The position numbers were made by a program, and so were the translations under genes. Of a stretch of DNA of 34,669 nt, positions 32,609-34,669 are shown one piece after another (position 1 is the first letter of the stretch; each line of letters opens with the position of its first letter). The notes below the pieces were generated by a model, which did not search any database, was not told the DNA's origin, and was given only the letters and a program-made list of their open reading frames with translations. Origin of the DNA: Bacillota bacterium (lineage in GTDB: Bacteria; Bacillota; Limnochordia; JAAZLZ01); contig JAAYLV010000126.1 in the NCBI GenBank assembly GCA_012521755.1, positions 1-34,669 on the forward strand, written 5' to 3'.

Positions 32609-33595
32609 CTAGTCCCTAAGCTGCTGTATGGCGTCAAACAGACCAGGGGTAAGCTTGCCCTCCGCCTCAAGCTTGACGGCAAGTTCGCGGACCACTCTGC
32701 GGAAAGGAGCCATGTCCGTTTGGATGAACACCGTTCCCTCGGAAATCATTTTCTGCATGTCCTGCTCATAGGTGTCCAGGTTCATTTGAGAGAAGTAATC
32801 GCCGGCTTCGTTCGCCGCTTCAACCAGGACCGCCTGCAGATCAGGCTCCAAAGACTGAAAGACATTATCGTTGATGACAACAAAACACGCCGTCAACAAG
32901 TGGTTTGTCAGGGTAATATAGGGGGCCGGCTCGTAAAACTTCATTCCGTACAATGTGTCAAAGGGACCTTCCATAGCATCGGCAATACCCTGCTGCAATG
33001 CCAAGTAGGTCTCTCCCCAAGCAACCTGGGTAGGTTTGGTGCCCAATGCTTCCCAAACCCTCAAGTACATTTCAATCTCCGGCACCCGCATTTTGATCCC
33101 GTTTAAATCGGACAGCCTGAAGACTGGCTTAGTGGACAAGAGCACCCGAGGGGTGCGGTTCCAATTATCGGCGATCACCCTGACTCCGAATTCTTGGCGG
33201 TACTTCTCCTTGATCTCCTCGTTGACCGGGCTCTGAAGGAATTTGATGAGATGGTCCTGGTCCTCGAAGGTGAAGGCCAACGCCAGGATATTCCATTCAG
33301 GCATGAACTGGGCGGCCCACTCGGCAGCACCTTGAAACATATCTTGGGTGCCCATCATCACGCCTTCCAGCTGGGAGATGGCGTTTCCTAACTGGGATGC
33401 AGGATAAACCTCGATCTTCAGTCTTCCGCCCGATTTTTCTTCCGCAATCTCTGCCATTTTGTATAATGCAATGGTGGCCGGATTGGTGGTAGATTCAATG
33501 GTTCCCACAGAGAGGACCGTAGGTTTGGCGGCAATACCCAAAGACACGGCCAGGATTACCAGGACAGTTAGAATACTCATCCGTCCCAACTTCAT
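32609..33595 (-). CDS. dctP: TRAP transporter solute-binding protein DctP
   Basis: The 328-residue extracytoplasmic protein has an N-terminal signal peptide (about 1-22, SILTVLVILAVSLGIA core). It lacks a lipobox Cys, so in a Gram-positive-type cell it may stay attached by its uncleaved anchor or reach the wall. The DctP signature LSDLNGIKMRVPEIEMYL contains the Arg that binds substrate carboxylates, and EVYPASQLG is the usual N-terminal motif. The ligand is probably an organic acid; C4-dicarboxylate is suggested by the fumarase and malic enzyme nearby. The ATG follows GGGAGG. Confidence 0.95.
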   Translation of the reverse strand: MKLGRMSILTVLVILAVSLGIAAKPTVLSVGTIESTTNPATIALYKMAEIAEEKSGGRLKIEVYPASQLGNAISQLEGVMMGTQDMFQGAAEWAAQFMPEWNILALAFTFEDQDHLIKFLQSPVNEEIKEKYRQEFGVRVIADNWNRTPRVLLSTKPVFRLSDLNGIKMRVPEIEMYLRVWEALGTKPTQVAWGETYLALQQGIADAMEGPFDTLYGMKFYEPAPYITLTNHLLTACFVVINDNVFQSLEPDLQAVLVEAANEAGDYFSQMNLDTYEQDMQKMISEGTVFIQTDMAPFRRVVRELAVKLEAEGKLTPGLFDAIQQLRD

Positions 33596-33654
33596 TACTT
33601 TCTACCTCCCTATGCAAGAATTCTCGAACTATCAGTGTCTACAGCTGCTCTCGC

Positions 33655-34662
33655 TCACCCCCCAGCGATGTATGCGTCCACGGAGCGCCTAATTTCCAAA
33701 AGATTGGCTATGGGCGCCGTTAAAGGCACAGCACAAGCAGGTCCAATTATGTCTATGCCTGCATCGAGGGCACGGAAGACTTCTGCCCGCACATCGGCAG
33801 GAGTGCCCGTGAGGAGCGTCACTGAATTGTCGATGTTGCCCATCAGCGATATCTTTCCGTTTACCGCTGCCTTTGCCGCCGCGGGATCGACGTTGGAGTC
33901 GAAATGAAAGCAGGCCATGGTAGTCTCAGCTATGTCAGGCATCCGATCCAAGGTATTGCCGCAGATATGAAGGATTAAGGGGGCATTGATCCTTTTCCGA
34001 ATCTCCTTGTGGAGATCGCGGAGGAAATCGACATACATCTGGCGGCTGACCAAATCCCCTGTGGCATGATCACCGTAGCAAAGGGCATCAGCGCCCGCCT
34101 CAACCTGAGCGTTGGCATAGGTAACAACGATCTCCATGAGCTCGCGAAGAATCGCCCGCACCTTCTCCGGCTCCAGCAGAGTCCATATCAGGAAATCCTG
34201 CACGCCAAACATATGGTAGGCCAGACTCCAGGGCCCGTAGACTTTGCCCACGATGGCCACCCGGTTGCCTAGTTCCCTTCGGAGAATACGGATTGCTTCC
34301 AGAGGAACTCGCACCCCTTCCCGGTCTAGGTAATCCGGCGGCATCTTAATATCCGACACCTCAGCCCACGGGTGCTCCTTTACTTCCGGCATCATGGTGC
34401 GGTCGCCCCAATCAACTGCGACATCTAGTCCCGAAGCGTCATGGATGGCGCTGAACAAGGGAGCCACGTTATCATGTCCCAATACATAGTGGGCCGCCAT
34501 AGCCAGCTCCGCCATCTTGTAAGGATCCAAGTGAGCTTCTGGAAAATGGACTCCAACCTCGTCCATGACCTCGACACTGATTACTGATGTAGCACTTCCT
34601 ACAGCTGGGCGATCAACCCGACCACCGTAAAGGGCTGACATAAATCGCTCTTTCGGTGACAT
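33655..34662 (-). CDS. Uroporphyrinogen decarboxylase family protein (MtaA/CmuA-like methyltransferase)
   Basis: The 335-residue protein begins MSPKERFMSALYGGRVDRPA, the usual N-terminus of MtaA/CmuA-type URO-D proteins, and is complete at 34662. Zinc ligands are all visible: His232 and Cys234 in LHICGNT, and Cys310 in IIGPACAVPLTAP. DALCYGDHATGDLVS and DSNVDP complete the pocket. Such enzymes transfer methyl groups between a corrinoid protein and a thiol or tetrahydrofolate. No corrinoid protein is in view, but it may lie upstream of the window. It is 59 bases before dctP, so it probably shares a transcript with the transporter. Confidence 0.93.
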   Translation of the reverse strand: MSPKERFMSALYGGRVDRPAVGSATSVISVEVMDEVGVHFPEAHLDPYKMAELAMAAHYVLGHDNVAPLFSAIHDASGLDVAVDWGDRTMMPEVKEHPWAEVSDIKMPPDYLDREGVRVPLEAIRILRRELGNRVAIVGKVYGPWSLAYHMFGVQDFLIWTLLEPEKVRAILRELMEIVVTYANAQVEAGADALCYGDHATGDLVSRQMYVDFLRDLHKEIRKRINAPLILHICGNTLDRMPDIAETTMACFHFDSNVDPAAAKAAVNGKISLMGNIDNSVTLLTGTPADVRAEVFRALDAGIDIIGPACAVPLTAPIANLLEIRRSVDAYIAGG

Positions 34663-34669
34663 GTAGCCC

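Noticed and set aside
1-34669. CRISPR arrays, tRNA genes, insertion sequences or prophage genes
   Set aside because: No regularly spaced repeats, no tRNA-like cloverleaf and no transposase, integrase or phage structural protein were seen.

Overview
The window looks like the chromosome of a flagellated, Gram-positive-type bacterium (Bacillota). GC content is high (roughly 60%, estimated by eye). The long two-domain HPF, CsaB/TagA surface-polymer genes, a comF-flgM-flgK-fliW-csrA cluster and GGAGG-type ribosome binding sites all fit this. Many genes start with TTG or GTG. A deep-branching class such as Limnochordia is a plausible inference from the YibQ-type deacetylase, DUF5693-CsaB-TagA and TRAP genes, but it is not proven. 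All genes but one are on the minus strand, so transcription runs from high to low coordinates. No tRNA, rRNA, CRISPR array, insertion sequence or phage gene was seen.

Layout in transcription order. (1) 34662-30786: a URO-D-type methyltransferase-like protein, then a complete TRAP transporter (dctP, dctQ, dctM). (2) 30667-26845: an M29-like aminopeptidase, malic enzyme and both subunits of Fe-S fumarase, ending in a hairpin at 26759-26781. Together (1) and (2) suggest uptake of an organic acid and its conversion through malate to pyruvate. (3) 26577-21087: comF, yvyF, flgM, flgN, flgK, flgL, a DUF6470 (YviE-like) gene, fliW and csrA, followed closely by a Ca2+ P-type ATPase (21051-18370). (4) 18238: a cold-shock gene with its own strong promoter, convergent with the only plus-strand gene, a second URO-D-family protein (16799-17971). 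A shared hairpin terminator lies between them. (5) hpf (with a sigma-H-like promoter and a strong terminator) and degV. (6) From one extended -10 promoter at about 14870: secA, prfB (with its programmed frameshift), DUF2993, DUF5693, csaB, tagA-like, yitT and the two transketolase halves, nearly all overlapping or separated by fewer than 20 bases. (7) From a promoter at about 4122-4151: a C-terminal processing peptidase, a MinJ-like PDZ membrane protein and a divergent polysaccharide deacetylase.

Most of the window follows the Bacillus subtilis order comFC-yvyF-flgM-flgN-flgK-flgL-yviE-fliW-csrA ... hpf-secA-prfB-yvjA(yitT) ... ctpB-minJ, recalled from general knowledge. The slot that holds hag, fliD, fliS and fliT in B. 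subtilis holds the Ca2+ ATPase, the cold-shock gene and a URO-D protein here. A surface-polymer module (DUF2993-DUF5693-csaB-tagA) is inserted between prfB and yitT. I found no clear undescribed defence or mobile system. The most notable points are the missing flagellin block, the two divergent URO-D proteins (one beside a TRAP transporter, the other lacking the third zinc ligand), the sigma-H-like promoter of hpf, and several RNA hairpins at gene junctions.
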